From contig CM017562.1 of NCBI GenBank assembly GCA_007844125.1, positions 59,651,029 through 59,715,028 of the forward strand: 64,000 bases of DNA, given 5' to 3'. The position numbers and the translations under genes are program-made. This stretch comes from Sinonovacula constricta (Eukaryota; Mollusca; Bivalvia; Cardiida; Solecurtidae). This document shows, one piece after another, positions 44,276 to 54,667 of this stretch (position 1 is the stretch's first letter; each line of letters begins with the position of its first letter). A model generated the notes under the pieces. That model searched no databases, was not told where the DNA came from, and saw nothing but the letters and a program-made list of their open reading frames with translations.

Positions 44276-45265
44276 AAATGTGGGAATGTCAACTTGATTC
44301 TAAACCAGAGCTGACAACTCTTTCTCTCTAGATCCTCAAGTTTAGGAGATGAGTGCCAGATATATCAAAGCTTTACGTTTAGAAGAGGAATAACAATGCT
44401 GTTATTGCTGCTGCAACGGTTGTTGCCTATACCTAACATGAAACTGTCTTTGTTTAGATGATGATAATGCTGCTGCTTAGCTAATAATTATAATATCTAA
44501 ATTGATACAATTGGGAATGATAATAAAAACAGTCTTGAAATTAAAACTTAAGATGATCATTATTTTGTTGCACTGATGATAATGATGGCAGTAACAATGA
44601 AGAGGAGTAGTATTAAAGTACAAGAAGGAGGAGAACAATGCTGCTACTGCTGCTGCTGCTGATGAATGTAACCTGTATAACAGATATTCATCTACAAACT
44701 TCTATTTCCAGCATGACAACACTCTCAACACTTCCCAGCAACCATGATTGGTTACAGACATTCAATTAAACACACCAGGAAACATCTCTGTAATAAGAAA
44801 TGTCATCATAGCTTAATTAATTATCTCTCTTGATTAACCAGAAAAAAGGGTCTCAATACAGCCGTTTATTAAAAGAATCACAGTGTTTGTTTTTGTCTTG
44901 AAATTACTTTAATATACATTGGTATCAAGAAGTATTTTCTGACATACTGAGACATATTTGAGGTAAAGCATTTTTTTAGAATGTTGCAAAATAAACAATT
45001 TTAATCTTTATTTTAATCTTAATACATCTGGAGGTAATATTGAAAGAAATTTACCATTGGTATTACAGACACAGTCACACAGTTTACACTTAGTGTGATC
45101 AAAAAGATGGATTTTTTAAGGTAAATTCCATTCTTCTGTCCATTTCATGAGGATTGTGTATTCTAATTTAGACAAATTTCAACGCACTTCTAGATACTGT
45201 CTAGAGTGTCAAAACTGATGTGTTATTTTCATCTACGAAACGATAGGGACTCCTGACAAGGTGGT
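44276..45265. other. AT-rich DNA with a small trinucleotide run
   Basis: A (GCT)n-like run, CTGCTGCTGCTGATG, lies at about 44645-44664, amid GATGATAATG-type low complexity from 44450. No gene recognised. Confidence 0.5.
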
Positions 45266-45860
45266 GATCCCTACAAACTCCCACTAACCCAGCAGTGGCT
45301 AATACCAGTAGACAAACATCCAGCAGTGGCTGATACCTGAAGACAAACTCCCACCCACCCAGCAGTGGCTGATACCTGAAGACAAACTCCCACCCACCCA
45401 GCAGCGGCTGATACCTGAAGACAAACTCCCACCCACCCAGCAGTGGCTGATACCTGAAGACAAACTCCCACCCACCCAGCAGTGGGTGATACCTGAAGAC
45501 AAACTCCCACCCACCCAGCAGTGGGTGATACCTGAAGACAAACTCCCACCCACCCAGCAGTGGCTGATACCTGAAGACAAACTCCCAGCAGTGGCTGATA
45601 CCTGAAGACAAAATCCCACCCAACCAGCAGTGGCTAATACTTAAAGACGAACTCCCACCCACCCAGCAGTGGCTGATACCTGAAGACAAACTCCCAGCAG
45701 TGGCTGATACCTGAAGACAAACTCCCACCCAACCAGCAGTGGTTAATACCTAAAGACGAACTCCCACCCACCCAGCAGTGGCTGATACCTGAAGACAAAC
45801 TCCCAGCAGTGGCTGATACCTGAAGACAAACTCCCACCAAACCAGCAGTGGCTTATACCT
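45266..45860. repeat. 39/31-bp minisatellite, about 16 copies
   Basis: CAGCAGTGGCTGATACCTGA and AGACAAACTCCCACCCACC make a 39-bp unit; shorter 31-bp units lacking CACCCACC are interspersed. All three minus-strand frames are open for 90-175 codons, which shows the frames are by-products of a stop-free unit rather than a repetitive protein gene. Confidence 0.93.
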
Positions 45861-46033
45861 GCAGGTGTTCTGGCCTACTTGCCATGTTTCATCCCATCAA
45901 CAAGCCATGGAGCCCTGTTTCTCAGCCTCACTTTAAGCCTTATCATGATGTTTCATTCATTTCTAAGCAATACAAACATGTAATTATTGGCAAACAAGTA
46001 AATGCAGAAGCAACAAGACATATTACCTTCGAC
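45861..46033. other. Spacer, nothing recognised
   Basis: Mixed-composition sequence between the 39-bp array and a foldback element; no motif recognised. Confidence 0.4.
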
Positions 46034-46130
46034 ACTGCAGCAAATAGTGATCCTGATCTGACAGCCTCCAACAGGATTTGGCAGATCTGGATATATGCTT
46101 TTTGCATAAGAAAGATCAATTTGTGCTGAG
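46034..46130 (+). repeat. Foldback element copy
   Basis: ACTGCAGCAAATAGTGATCC, CTGATCTGACAGCCTCCAAC, GGCAGATCTGGATATATGC and tail ATCAATTTGTGCTGAGC. Confidence 0.8.
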
Positions 46131-47389
46131 CAAGTTATGTGTGAACTAACCCTACCAAGATACAAAACATCACTACAAGCCCGTCATGGCATTAATAAGC
46201 CTTGCATGTCATAACCAATCAGAAATGGTGCATGAAGACAACGTTGTACTGCAGGATAAGCTGGCTGGCTCCCCAGTTCATGAGGTCTCCAGGCATAGGT
46301 CCATAGGAGCCAGCAAGACATTAGGTTCACGGTTCTACTCATGTATGTGTCGTAACAGCAGCTAGGAACATCCTTTCACTGGAGTTCATGGTGTTGTCTC
46401 CAGGCACATCCTCTGCATTCGGAAGCCCTTACAGTCAATATATTGGGATCAAAATATTTCAATTAAACTGAATTTAATAATACCTTTCTTTGTTTTTGCT
46501 GAACATTAGCAACACATCTTAAATAAATGGTTATCACCTTTCAGAAGCGAACACCAGTAACTAAAAAGAATGATTGCTGCATATAAAGAAACAGTAGCAT
46601 AGTATGATAGGTGGTCTGTTTCTTCTATGTTACATTTAAGTATAGGGAAAAAGTGATTAAGATGGCAAAAAATGGCAAAATGAAGAGTAATGTTATCATC
46701 ATCTCTGTTATTATCTTCCATCTTTTGTTTGGGATCTCACAGTGAATTTGTTGAACTTGCAAGAACTGGTGTGGGGTAACAAAAGAGAGTAAGATTGGCA
46801 TCTCTGGAAACATTCTTAAATTGTCAACTGACAGATGACAGGGTGGCTGTACAGAACTCAGCAGCAGATACAACCAATACTGTAGCAGATGTGACCAGAT
46901 GGGGACAGAAGGACATCAACTGCATCATAGCTGCCTCAGGGCTACTTAGCTTCAAACAAGAACCTGCCAGGCTGGCTCAAGTTAAATTATTTTGCTAACC
47001 AAAATATTGACCAACAGCACAATTTAATGTCATAAGCATCTTTTATATTAACGCTCATATATCAGAATATCAGTGATCACTTAACATATTGTAAATTCAG
47101 TTGTTTTGGTGTGTTTTTTTTCAATTAAAAAGACTTTGTCGAACAGACATTACAATACCAGTACACTAAAGAACAGGAACTCTACCTAAGTGGTTATTAC
47201 TTTTGTGAAACAAGAAAAAAAGAAGATACAACTTAATATTCCTATAAAAAAAAAGCTATTAATATAGAAGCTGTCAGGTACTGCCTGTTCCATTATTTGG
47301 TGTTAATAAAAAAGAAACTGAAAGAAACTGAAAGTCTTTTCTTTATCTTCCCCTGTCTACTGTCATCAACCTTTCCCTCTTAGAGTCCT
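46131..47389. other. AT-rich DNA with one GC-richer block
   Basis: 46170-46440 is more balanced, includes CCAATCAGAAATGG and paired GTCTCCAGGCA phrases (about 46286 and 46396), and may be regulatory. The plus-strand frame 46795-46998 and the overlapping minus frames show no recognisable domain. Confidence 0.4.
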
Positions 47390-47640
47390 TCCTCATCCAT
47401 AATACAGGTACACACAGTGATTTGCAGTACTTTGATCTGGAGGGTCATGACTAATTAATGATAAGGAACGGTTCTTGTCATCATTAAGCCTTGCATGTAG
47501 AGAGCTGCCAGACCCTTCTGCCTGGGCCACTTTGATCCATGCTGTGTCACCTGTTCATGGTGATATATGACACGACCATCATGGAACAGACATACTGGCA
47601 ATTAATGAGGGCCCTCTCAAGTAATTAGGACACACGTTAA
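47390..47640. promoter_or_regulatory. Candidate enhancer-like block rich in TAATTA/TTAAT cores
   Basis: CATGACTAATTAATGATAAG, CATCATTAAGCC, GGCAATTAATGAGG and CAAGTAATTAGG lie within 250 bp of balanced, non-repetitive sequence without a long frame. Clustered homeodomain cores in such a block resemble developmental enhancers. This is inference; cross-species alignment would decide. Confidence 0.3.
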
Positions 47641-47944
47641 AATCATCAAATTAATAAATAAGGAGTTCATTCTAACAAGCATATTTATTGGAAAAACTCA
47701 TTGTTTGAATTTTTAAGAAGCAATCACTCAAAATGAAAATATTCCTTAATTCTATTATTAATTAAAAGTCATAGATTGAAAATATGTTTTTAATAACAAT
47801 AAAGTTTTGACAATAACAGCATTACCAATTGTTAACAAAATAAAAAATGAAAACTCAAGACTTTTAATCTCCATTTGAAGGAGTTACATCAATTAGAACA
47901 AGAATATTTTTTGAAAATCTTTTAATTATAAGGTGCTATTTTCA
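47641..47944. other. AT-rich spacer
   Basis: Nothing recognised. Confidence 0.5.
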
Positions 47945-48047
47945 AACAGTAAGCTCGTGATCAAATTAGCGACGTCCTGCTAATTATTTTTGGAGGATTG
48001 AGAAATTACAAGTCAGCGACTCTAACCGCTTGGCCACGGGCATCCAT
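47945..48047 (-). mobile_element. Relic of a tRNA-derived SINE head
   Basis: On the minus strand ATGCCCGTGGCCAAGCGG followed by TTAGAGTCGCTGACTTGTAA (48046 downwards) matches the 5' part of a serine/leucine-type tRNA, with an A box TGGCCAAGCGGTTA at 48023-48036. The region where a B box should be (about 47950-47965) is degenerate, and no complete acceptor stem is seen, so it is a decayed SINE promoter, not a tRNA gene. Confidence 0.55.
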
Positions 48048-48339
48048 AACAAGATTCATCTCAGGATACTTCAGGCTTGGGAAAATTTACATTTACTTTT
48101 CAAAAAGTTAAGAAAAAATCTGCCATTTTAGATAAAAGAGTAGTTTGATTGTTAAATTTTGGATATTGTGTGCAAAATGGACTTCTTGTAATTTATCTTT
48201 GGCTCATAGAAAAATGAAAGTATATTTCTATAGCCATACTTGCATCCGGTAATAATTAAGTTGACAAACATCAATATTCTATATGTTTATTTATTAGATT
48301 TGAAACATCTATCTTTTTAATTGACCAACCATGACATGC
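48048..48339. other. AT-rich spacer
   Basis: Nothing recognised. Confidence 0.5.
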
Positions 48340-48620
48340 TGAGATTGTGTGGCAAGGTCCATATTTGAGCTTCTTTACTGATCACAAATCTCCCCCTGTG
48401 TGACACATGCTTCCATCCCCACCTGATTCCAGTTAATTTGATAAATTATTCAATTATGTTACTTTTACGACCTAAAGACATGTCATTAGCACAGGGGCTT
48501 ACTGGCTGACTCTTGAGCTTGTATGTCATGGAATTAATGTATAATTAGAGAAGACTTTCTTAGGCCATTGCATGCTGTGAAGTATTGATCCGGAAGAAAT
48601 TTCCAATGGTGAAAGCCAGT
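48340..48620. promoter_or_regulatory. Second balanced-composition block, possible regulatory element
   Basis: Includes CCAGTTAATTTGATAAATTA, a TTCAATTATG core, GTCATTAGCAC and GGAATTAATGTATAATTAG, without any long frame. Same reasoning and same limits as for the block at 47390. Confidence 0.22.
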
Positions 48621-48715
48621 CAATTATTTGTGAACGTTATTACATGTTACATGTATTCATACACAAAACATAACGTTAAATATTTGCTTAAGAAAAAATG
48701 TAGAGGTTAGAAGAC

Positions 48716-48820
48716 ATCTTGCTGCGGACTCAGCAGACGTAAGTATAGAACCAGATCATCCAGCTCCCAGTATCCACACATTTTAACTAATGCTCAATTT
48801 ATGCTAACAAGTTTAAGAAC
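48716..48820 (-). repeat. Foldback element copy, degenerate
   Basis: GACTCAGCAGACGTAAGTATAG, AACCAGATCATCCAGCTCCCAG and tail TGCTCAATTTATGCTAAC. Confidence 0.55.
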
Positions 48821-49419
48821 TAATGGAGTGCATGTGGAGAGACAATTGTTTTCGTGTACATTTCATTGATGTACAGTTCTGGTTTGATTAGAGACAATAT
48901 TAAATAGTCCTATCCCTGCATATCAATGAACCAATTTTATTTATTTTCATTTGGCAAATGTTTATTAAGAAATAAAATTACATTTATTATATACAAATAA
49001 GCAATTGCTTAATTTTTTTTCTGAATAATTATTAACACACCCATAAAATTAACACCCACTTAGAGCAAAAATATATAATTCATTTAATCACTTGTTTAAA
49101 ATGACTTTTATGTAATGTAAAAATAACAATTGAATTAGATATGTATTATTCATGCTTAGCTTATTTACAAAGCTGTTTTCTTAAATTAAGCAAGAAACTT
49201 TTGTCTAAAACAACAATAACATGCACTAAAACCTATGAAACATCTCAATGGAACAAAACAATCCCATATTCCTGGAAAAAGTAATAAAATTTTCCCTCCA
49301 TTATGTACAGAAATAGCAAAGATAAACAACATCAATTTTTCATGTAGTTTCTGGGGCCTATTTTCCTATGAAACTTTTCTTATATGTGCAGATCTTGAAC
49401 AGTCTTCTAGACTAAGTCA
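48821..49419. other. AT-rich DNA, nothing recognised
   Basis: Low-complexity AT-rich sequence; the plus-strand frame 49235-49435 runs into the next foldback copy and has no motif. Confidence 0.45.
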
Positions 49420-49514
49420 GCTGAGCACAAATTGATCTGGTATAGGCAAAAGGTGTAGATGCATATCAGCATGCTGGCAGCTATCTGATCAGGACCTACA
49501 CTATTTGTTGCTTA
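49420..49514 (-). repeat. Foldback element copy, reverse orientation
   Basis: GCTGAGCACAAATTGATCTGG, TAGGCAAAAGGTGTAGATGC, TGGCAGCTATCTGATCAGG and CCTACACTATTTGTTGC. Confidence 0.75.
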
Positions 49515-49744
49515 CTCTTTAACAATGGACTTGTTTACTGTGAATGAATCTGTTATTACATATATTGGAAGTAACTTAGATTTAAAAACAACTGGAGAAG
49601 GTTAAAGGTTATAAGTACTATGACAATTAAACTTCCCTTTCTCCAGAAGTAACTCTAAGCCCACTACATTTGTTAATAATCAATAATAAATTCTTATTAA
49701 TTGGCTAAAATCTTCAGAACCGGGTCAAGAGTCCTGTCGCTACA

Positions 49745-49818
49745 GACACAGCAGGAAAAAGCTCAAAACCTAGCAGGGAGATGGTTGATCTGGATCTACA
49801 CTGTTTGCCTTAGCTTAT
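49745..49818 (+). repeat. Foldback element copy
   Basis: CACAGCAGGAAAAAGCTCAA (poor left arm), CTAGCAGGGAGATGG and a near-perfect right arm TTGATCTGGATCTACACTG with TTTGCCTTAGC. Confidence 0.7.
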
Positions 49819-50361
49819 AAAGAGATTGGCGAACAAAGAATTGATGGAATAAAAGAAACTGTCATGTGATTCGTGATGAGAGAGAGAATCAACCTCAATA
49901 ATTCATGGCTCAAATAGAGATGTACATTTAGTATGTATGCTGCAAGACGATACCACCTACTCTCTCTTGCTTCCCTTTCAATGTCTTGATATTTGGTTAT
50001 TATTTCCATTTTCTATCAGCCATTGTTATTTCAATAACTAATAGATTCTCTCCAGACCACCAGACCTGATCTTTCTTTTTTGTCAATTATTCATCAACAG
50101 TCACTTAAAAATCTTGACTTTTTTTGTTGTTGACTTTTTGTGTGTGCAATTTTCTTAATCTTGTCAATCTAAAGCTGAAACCTGCACAGTGGTTAACAAT
50201 ATTCTCACAATTTAAAAAAAAACAACATCCTGGACATAGATGGTTAAGCTTACTTTTTCCCCAGAAAATAACTCAAAACAACTTGTATTCCTTCATCCTA
50301 ATTAAACCTAATTCTTAGTTTCTTACAACTAAACACAAACAAACTGCCATTCTGCAAGAGA
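49819..50361. other. AT-rich DNA, nothing recognised
   Basis: Short frames on both strands without motifs. Confidence 0.45.
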
Positions 50362-50441
50362 CGTAGCAACAAATAGTGCAGATCCTGATCTGACAGCTGC
50401 CAGTGTGATCTACACTATATGCCTAAGTTGTATCAATACAT
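50362..50441 (+). repeat. Foldback element copy
   Basis: GTAGCAACAAATAGTGCAGATC, CTGATCTGACAGCTGCCAG and GTGATCTACACTATATGCC; the half carrying CAGGAGCTGGC is deleted. Confidence 0.75.
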
Positions 50442-51391
50442 GCTTAATAGACTTATGAGTTAATCTTAATTAAAGAAGATGGACTGTTGCCACGGAAACC
50501 CCAGTTTTCTGTGATCTGGTTGTCATGTAATGAGACATATGTGAAGAAATAAGAACAACCAAAAACAGAAGCTCTCTTTGTCACTTGTGATCATTACTCA
50601 CCCCAGGGAAACAAGTATATTGTCCAGCTACAATACACAATCTATCTTAATCATAATTATATCGTCATACCAAGTAACAAGATGATGCTTTCTTGTTTTT
50701 ACCAATTTACAAATATAATTTAAAAGACATAACAGACCTGATAACAATACTTTATTTTGACTTTAAATTGCACATATCAAAATAGGTTGATTTACCCCAG
50801 TCAGTGCAGCATGCATTAAAAATGTCACCAAACCATCATTTAATTTATTTGTTGCCTGCATTGTTCATAAGACTGGTTTCCTGACCAAAGGATAGCTCAA
50901 GCTCAACTACCAGCCTCCAACACATCAACCTCATCAAGGTGACCAATCAATAACAATGATACCATTAAAATACCAGACTCAACCATCAAGATACAAAACA
51001 AAATGTTAAAAGATATCATACTGTCTTAATTCTGTCTGAATTACATGTTAAATAGGTTTATAATGTTTTGAAAATTATTAAATAAAAAGGTAACAACTTT
51101 GTTTAGTACATAAACATGCAGAAAAAAATGCAGCTGAATGATTTCAATTCTTTTTACTAACATTTATAATGTTTTTACTATCACAAAGTTAAAACTTAAA
51201 TTATCACTAAAGATGATACCCACAGACACCGATTTGCCACAAAATATATTCAATAAATGTAACAAAGGGCCTTAACTTCCCTAAAATTTCATTAAAAATG
51301 AAAACCTTCTGAAAATAAAAGGTCTAAGAATCAGACCAAAACATTATTTTGCTTTTTCATTGAAGATTTACACAAATACAATTAAACTTAC
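50442..51391. other. AT-rich DNA; X-box-like motif near left end
   Basis: GTTGCCACGGAAAC at 50486-50499 is one change from the RFX X-box consensus. The remainder is AT-rich without recognised features. Confidence 0.4.
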
Positions 51392-51960
51392 CGGGGAGAG
51401 AAAGCCAACAATCCTAATGCTGGTTTCTAACAAATTACTTGCACAGCCTGTAATCCAAGAAAGTGTCAAGCTAGTCACACTTTTTCTCTCCAACAATACT
51501 GCTCCAGCATACAAGATCAATAGATCACACAGAGAATTTCCCACTGGTCATAACGCTTCCATCCTTTGTTAGCTCGCTTTTCAATAATTCATCCAATAAT
51601 CCAGAAACACAGGAATCATGCTCTTTCAGGATTTTACTGTTGTACTGTTTAAACTCCAAAATGAACTTTCACACATACATAGAGAAAACCAAGAAACCGC
51701 TGCTCTAAGGAACAAACAATGAGGCACAAGATAATACAATCCACAAGGACAGTGCCTCACAGCACTTGCAGACTTCCAAAAACTCTGAACTTCAAAGCTC
51801 TCTGATGCTCACTGTTAATATCCCTGTCTTGTACACATTGCTTCCCCACTAACTACTGACTTCTCTCAGTCCCATTAGTCCCAAGCCATACACTAGAACT
51901 GATAAACCTCTCTGTAGTGGTCTGTCACAGATCACAGTGTTTCTAAATACCTTGCAGCAG
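51392..51960 (-). other. Candidate untranslated first exon ending in a strong splice donor
   Basis: On the minus strand about 570 bp of more balanced composition end at CTCTCCCCG|GTAAGTTTAA, a near-ideal donor whose GT is at 51391-51390. All frames contain stops, as expected of a 5' UTR or non-coding exon. No TATA box or clear start site was identified upstream (51960-52100), where a (CAG)n-like CAGCAGCAGCAGC lies. If real, the transcript runs leftwards, the same direction as the candidate exon at 1105-1146, implying an intron of up to about 50 kb. Alternatively this is a conserved non-coding block with a chance donor. Confidence 0.25.
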
Positions 51961-52073
51961 CAGCAGCAAGAGAATCCTTATCATACTTTGTTAAAACTAA
52001 AACAATAAAAGGTTTTAGTTAATTGTTTACAACCACATGCAAAAGGTTGCTAGGCATATTGCTACAAACTTAC

Positions 52074-52180
52074 TTGCCAATAGAGCAGATCCTGATCAGA
52101 CAGTTCCAGGTAAGAGCAGGCTGGTCTGGATGTGCAATATTTGTCTTAGGCCTGATACATTTGTGTTTAGCAGAGTAAAG
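52074..52180 (+). repeat. Foldback element copy
   Basis: AATAGAGCAGATCCTGATCAG, GTTCCAGGTAAGAGCAGGC, TCTGGATGTGCAATATTTGTC and tail ACATTTGTGTTTAGCAG. Confidence 0.75.
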
Positions 52181-53119
52181 AGTTAATACATAGTCTCAGC
52201 AAGTATCCAGTAAATGTAGTTATAATACAATAACCCTGCAGTGTAAATAATTAATACCTTTTATCTCTCCTGTCAATATCTGTGCATCACAGTGCAGCAC
52301 TAACTTGTGTCACAATCTCCATCACCAGCCAGAGTACTGTGAGCTATAATACTACTCAGAGATGACTGTATCCCTTCTGTGTCCCACTCCCCGACTCAGA
52401 CTCCCAGTATTGACCCAAGGCTGGTACCCTGCAGACTCCCTTTGTCCCCTTTTAACACAAGATGGTTCCCTGGATACAGTATTGATTATTCACAGGGGCT
52501 GCTGTTCCTGGCTTTCTTAAAGTGTCCTCAAGATTTTAAAACACAAGAAGAAAGAATTTATTGAGGTGCTGAACATTACTTTTTTCAGTCCTTTGTTCTG
52601 AGTTTAAAAGGCTCAAAGCATTCTACCCCTTAACAATTATATTCCATGTAAGTGTGTGTGCAGCATTGATCTCTGGTATGTCAGTTAGGACAAACTATCC
52701 ACATTAATCTGCTGCTTTGTTAGCAGCCTATCTTTGTAACAACTGCACAGCAGCACTTAAATTATCATTAAATATTCATGAGAGTAAAATAATGCAAAGA
52801 GAGATCACAAACATCAATTATAAACCCGATTGGATTACACAATTACTAAAGGCAGTAGAACAGGAAACATGGGATAGTTAAATATTTCAAGAAAACACCA
52901 AGGGTATAACCTAGGGCAAGCATGTTTGTAGTAAGGGGTATACGAATTAGGCAGTCATGTATAAAATAGTGAACAGTATGTAATTAGAAAGCTGAAGCTC
53001 AGAATTTTGAAAATCTAATTTTTTTTTCTTTACCATCAAAGCAAAGCAACATAAAACAATAACATGATGATCAATCAATAAAGTAAAATTCAGAAAACAG
53101 ACAAGTACTTTTAAATGTA
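52181..53119. other. Mixed then AT-rich DNA, no gene recognised
   Basis: 52260-52560 is GC-richer and could be promoter-proximal to the candidate exon at 51392-51960, without direct support. The rest is AT-rich. Confidence 0.35.
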
Positions 53120-53148
53120 CCCCCTCCCCCAACCCCACCCCCCCACCC
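53120..53148 (-). other. C-rich tract, strong minus-strand G-quadruplex candidate
   Basis: Five runs of three to seven C separated by one or two bases (CCCCCTCCCCCAACCCCACC and on). The complementary strand has at least four G-runs with loops of 1-2 bases, the classic quadruplex pattern. Confidence 0.7.
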
Positions 53149-53569
53149 TTAACTCAGTTCTGTTTTTTTTTTGTATCAGCACACTGTATAATAAAACTAT
53201 ATAATGAAACAATAAAACTACTCAAACAACATTATGCACAGTTTAAGTGACTGAAGTCCCAAAATTAAATATATTAACACATGCACAATTAGGAAATATT
53301 CTCAGTTGTTAAGATTAAAGCAGAATAGGATAAATGCTGAAATGTATCAATGTATCACAACACAGTTGATTGTTGAGGACATCACAAGCTTCTGAATGGA
53401 CCAGTAACCCGATGAGAGGTTAAACTGTATTTAATTATTCATTGTGGTGTAACATTTTTTAACAAAAATGCTAATTCACATGAATGAGAACTCTTACAGG
53501 ACTAGTGCTACAAACAAACAAACTAGTAACCCTTTGTCTGCAATAAGACTGGTAAGTCAGTACTAAACT
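53149..53569. other. AT-rich DNA, nothing recognised
   Basis: Poly-T run at about 53162 and AT-rich sequence. Confidence 0.5.
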
Positions 53570-53782
53570 TAACCATTTGCTTGCTACATTTTGTTAAAAA
53601 CCCATGCTAAATTCTCAGGTTGTTTTTTTTCTTTAATATCATATATGTTACACATCAAGGTTGAGTCCTGATCAAACAGCTCCCAGCAGGAAGCTTGCTG
53701 ATCTGGATATACACTATTTGCTTAATTAGCGATATAAACATGCAAATAGCAGGCTAAGAGTTAATTTATCATCTAACATCTA
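53570..53782 (+). repeat. Foldback element, long form
   Basis: TTAACCATTTGCTTGC, ACCCATGCTAAATTCTCAGG, poly-T, ATATGTTACACATCAAGG, then CTGATCAAACAGCTCCCAGC, CTTGCTGATCTGGATATACAC, TATTTGCTTAATTAGC and AATAGCAGGCTAAGAGTTAA. Both flanks match the copy at 16440-16880, which defines an element of about 200 bp. Confidence 0.85.
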
Positions 53783-53837
53783 TAAGCATAGATAACAAGA
53801 CATGTTATCGTACATCAGGAAATAATCTTTCGTAATT

Positions 53838-53892
53838 TTGCTGAGCTTAAATTGACTGAGCTGTCTGATCAAGATCTACCTTATTTGCTAGT
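53838..53892 (-). repeat. Foldback element copy, partial
   Basis: TTGCTGAGCTTAAATTGAC, GAGCTGTCTGATCAAGATC and TACCTTATTTGCTAG; only about 55 bp after the long copy at 53570-53782. Confidence 0.6.
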
Positions 53893-54112
53893 TAGTATTT
53901 ATCAATACAGCACCAGCATGTAATTGTTATAACTAAAAACTTATTTACATTTATAGCAAGAGAGTTTGATTGATTGTATCTGTATGGGTTGCCAGCCACG
54001 TGCCAAATAATATTGGTCCAAAAGCAAGCCGCTTCCAAAATATGCAAAATAGGCTGACTATACTATATGTTTTTCTTAACTTCAGTGTAAGACGCAAATT
54101 AAAAAACCCAGT
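53893..54112. other. AT-rich spacer
   Basis: Nothing recognised. Confidence 0.5.
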
Positions 54113-54667
54113 AACAACCAGAATACCAGACGATGAACTAAGCTAGACTGGGCCCAGAATACCAGATGCTAAACTAAACTAGACTTGGCCCAGAATACCA
54201 GATGCTGAACTAAGCTACACTGGGCCCAGAATACCAGATGCTGAAATAAGCTAGACTGGGCCCAAAATACCAGATGCTGAACTAAGCAAGACTTGGCCAA
54301 GAAAACAAACAAGATGATGAACTAAGCTAGACTGTGCCCAGATCACCAGATGATGAACTAAACTAGACTTGGCCCAGAATACCAGATGATGAACTAAGCT
54401 AGACTGGGCCCAGAATACCAGATGATGAACTAAACTAGACTTGGCCCAGAAAACCAGATGATGAACTAAGCTAGACTGGGCCCAAAATACCAGATGCTGA
54501 AATAAGCTAGACTGGGCCCAAAATACCAGATGCTGAACTAAGCAAGACTTGGCCAAGAAAACCAGATGATGAACTAAGCTAGACTTGGCCCTGAAAACCA
54601 GATGATAAACTAAGCTAGACTGGGCCCAGAATACCAGATGATGAACTAAGCTAGACTGGGCCAAAAC
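54113..54667. repeat. 36-bp minisatellite, about 15 copies
   Basis: GAATACCAGATGATGAACTA and AGCTAGACTGGGCCCA make a 36-bp unit (for example 54121 and 54157). Variants alternate between TGGGCCC and TTGGCCC and between GATGATGAAC and GATGCTGAAC. A 137-codon minus-strand frame of 12-residue repeats exists because the period is divisible by three; nothing else supports a protein. Confidence 0.93.

Noticed and set aside
45201..45840. Minus-strand repetitive protein frames of 68-175 codons (13-residue repeats)
   Set aside because: All three minus-strand frames are open over the same 39-bp array, so openness follows from a stop-free unit divisible by three. No start context, signal peptide or splice evidence.
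48010..48047. Functional tRNA gene
   Set aside because: An A box is present, but there is no B box, acceptor stem or anticodon arm that pairs properly; better explained as a SINE relic.
51361..51572. 70-codon plus-strand frame over the candidate minus-strand exon
   Set aside because: No motif, and the opposite strand's splice donor explains the block better.
54251..54664. 137-codon minus-strand frame with 12-residue repeats
   Set aside because: It is the 36-bp minisatellite read through; variant positions show no bias toward third codon positions that I can see.
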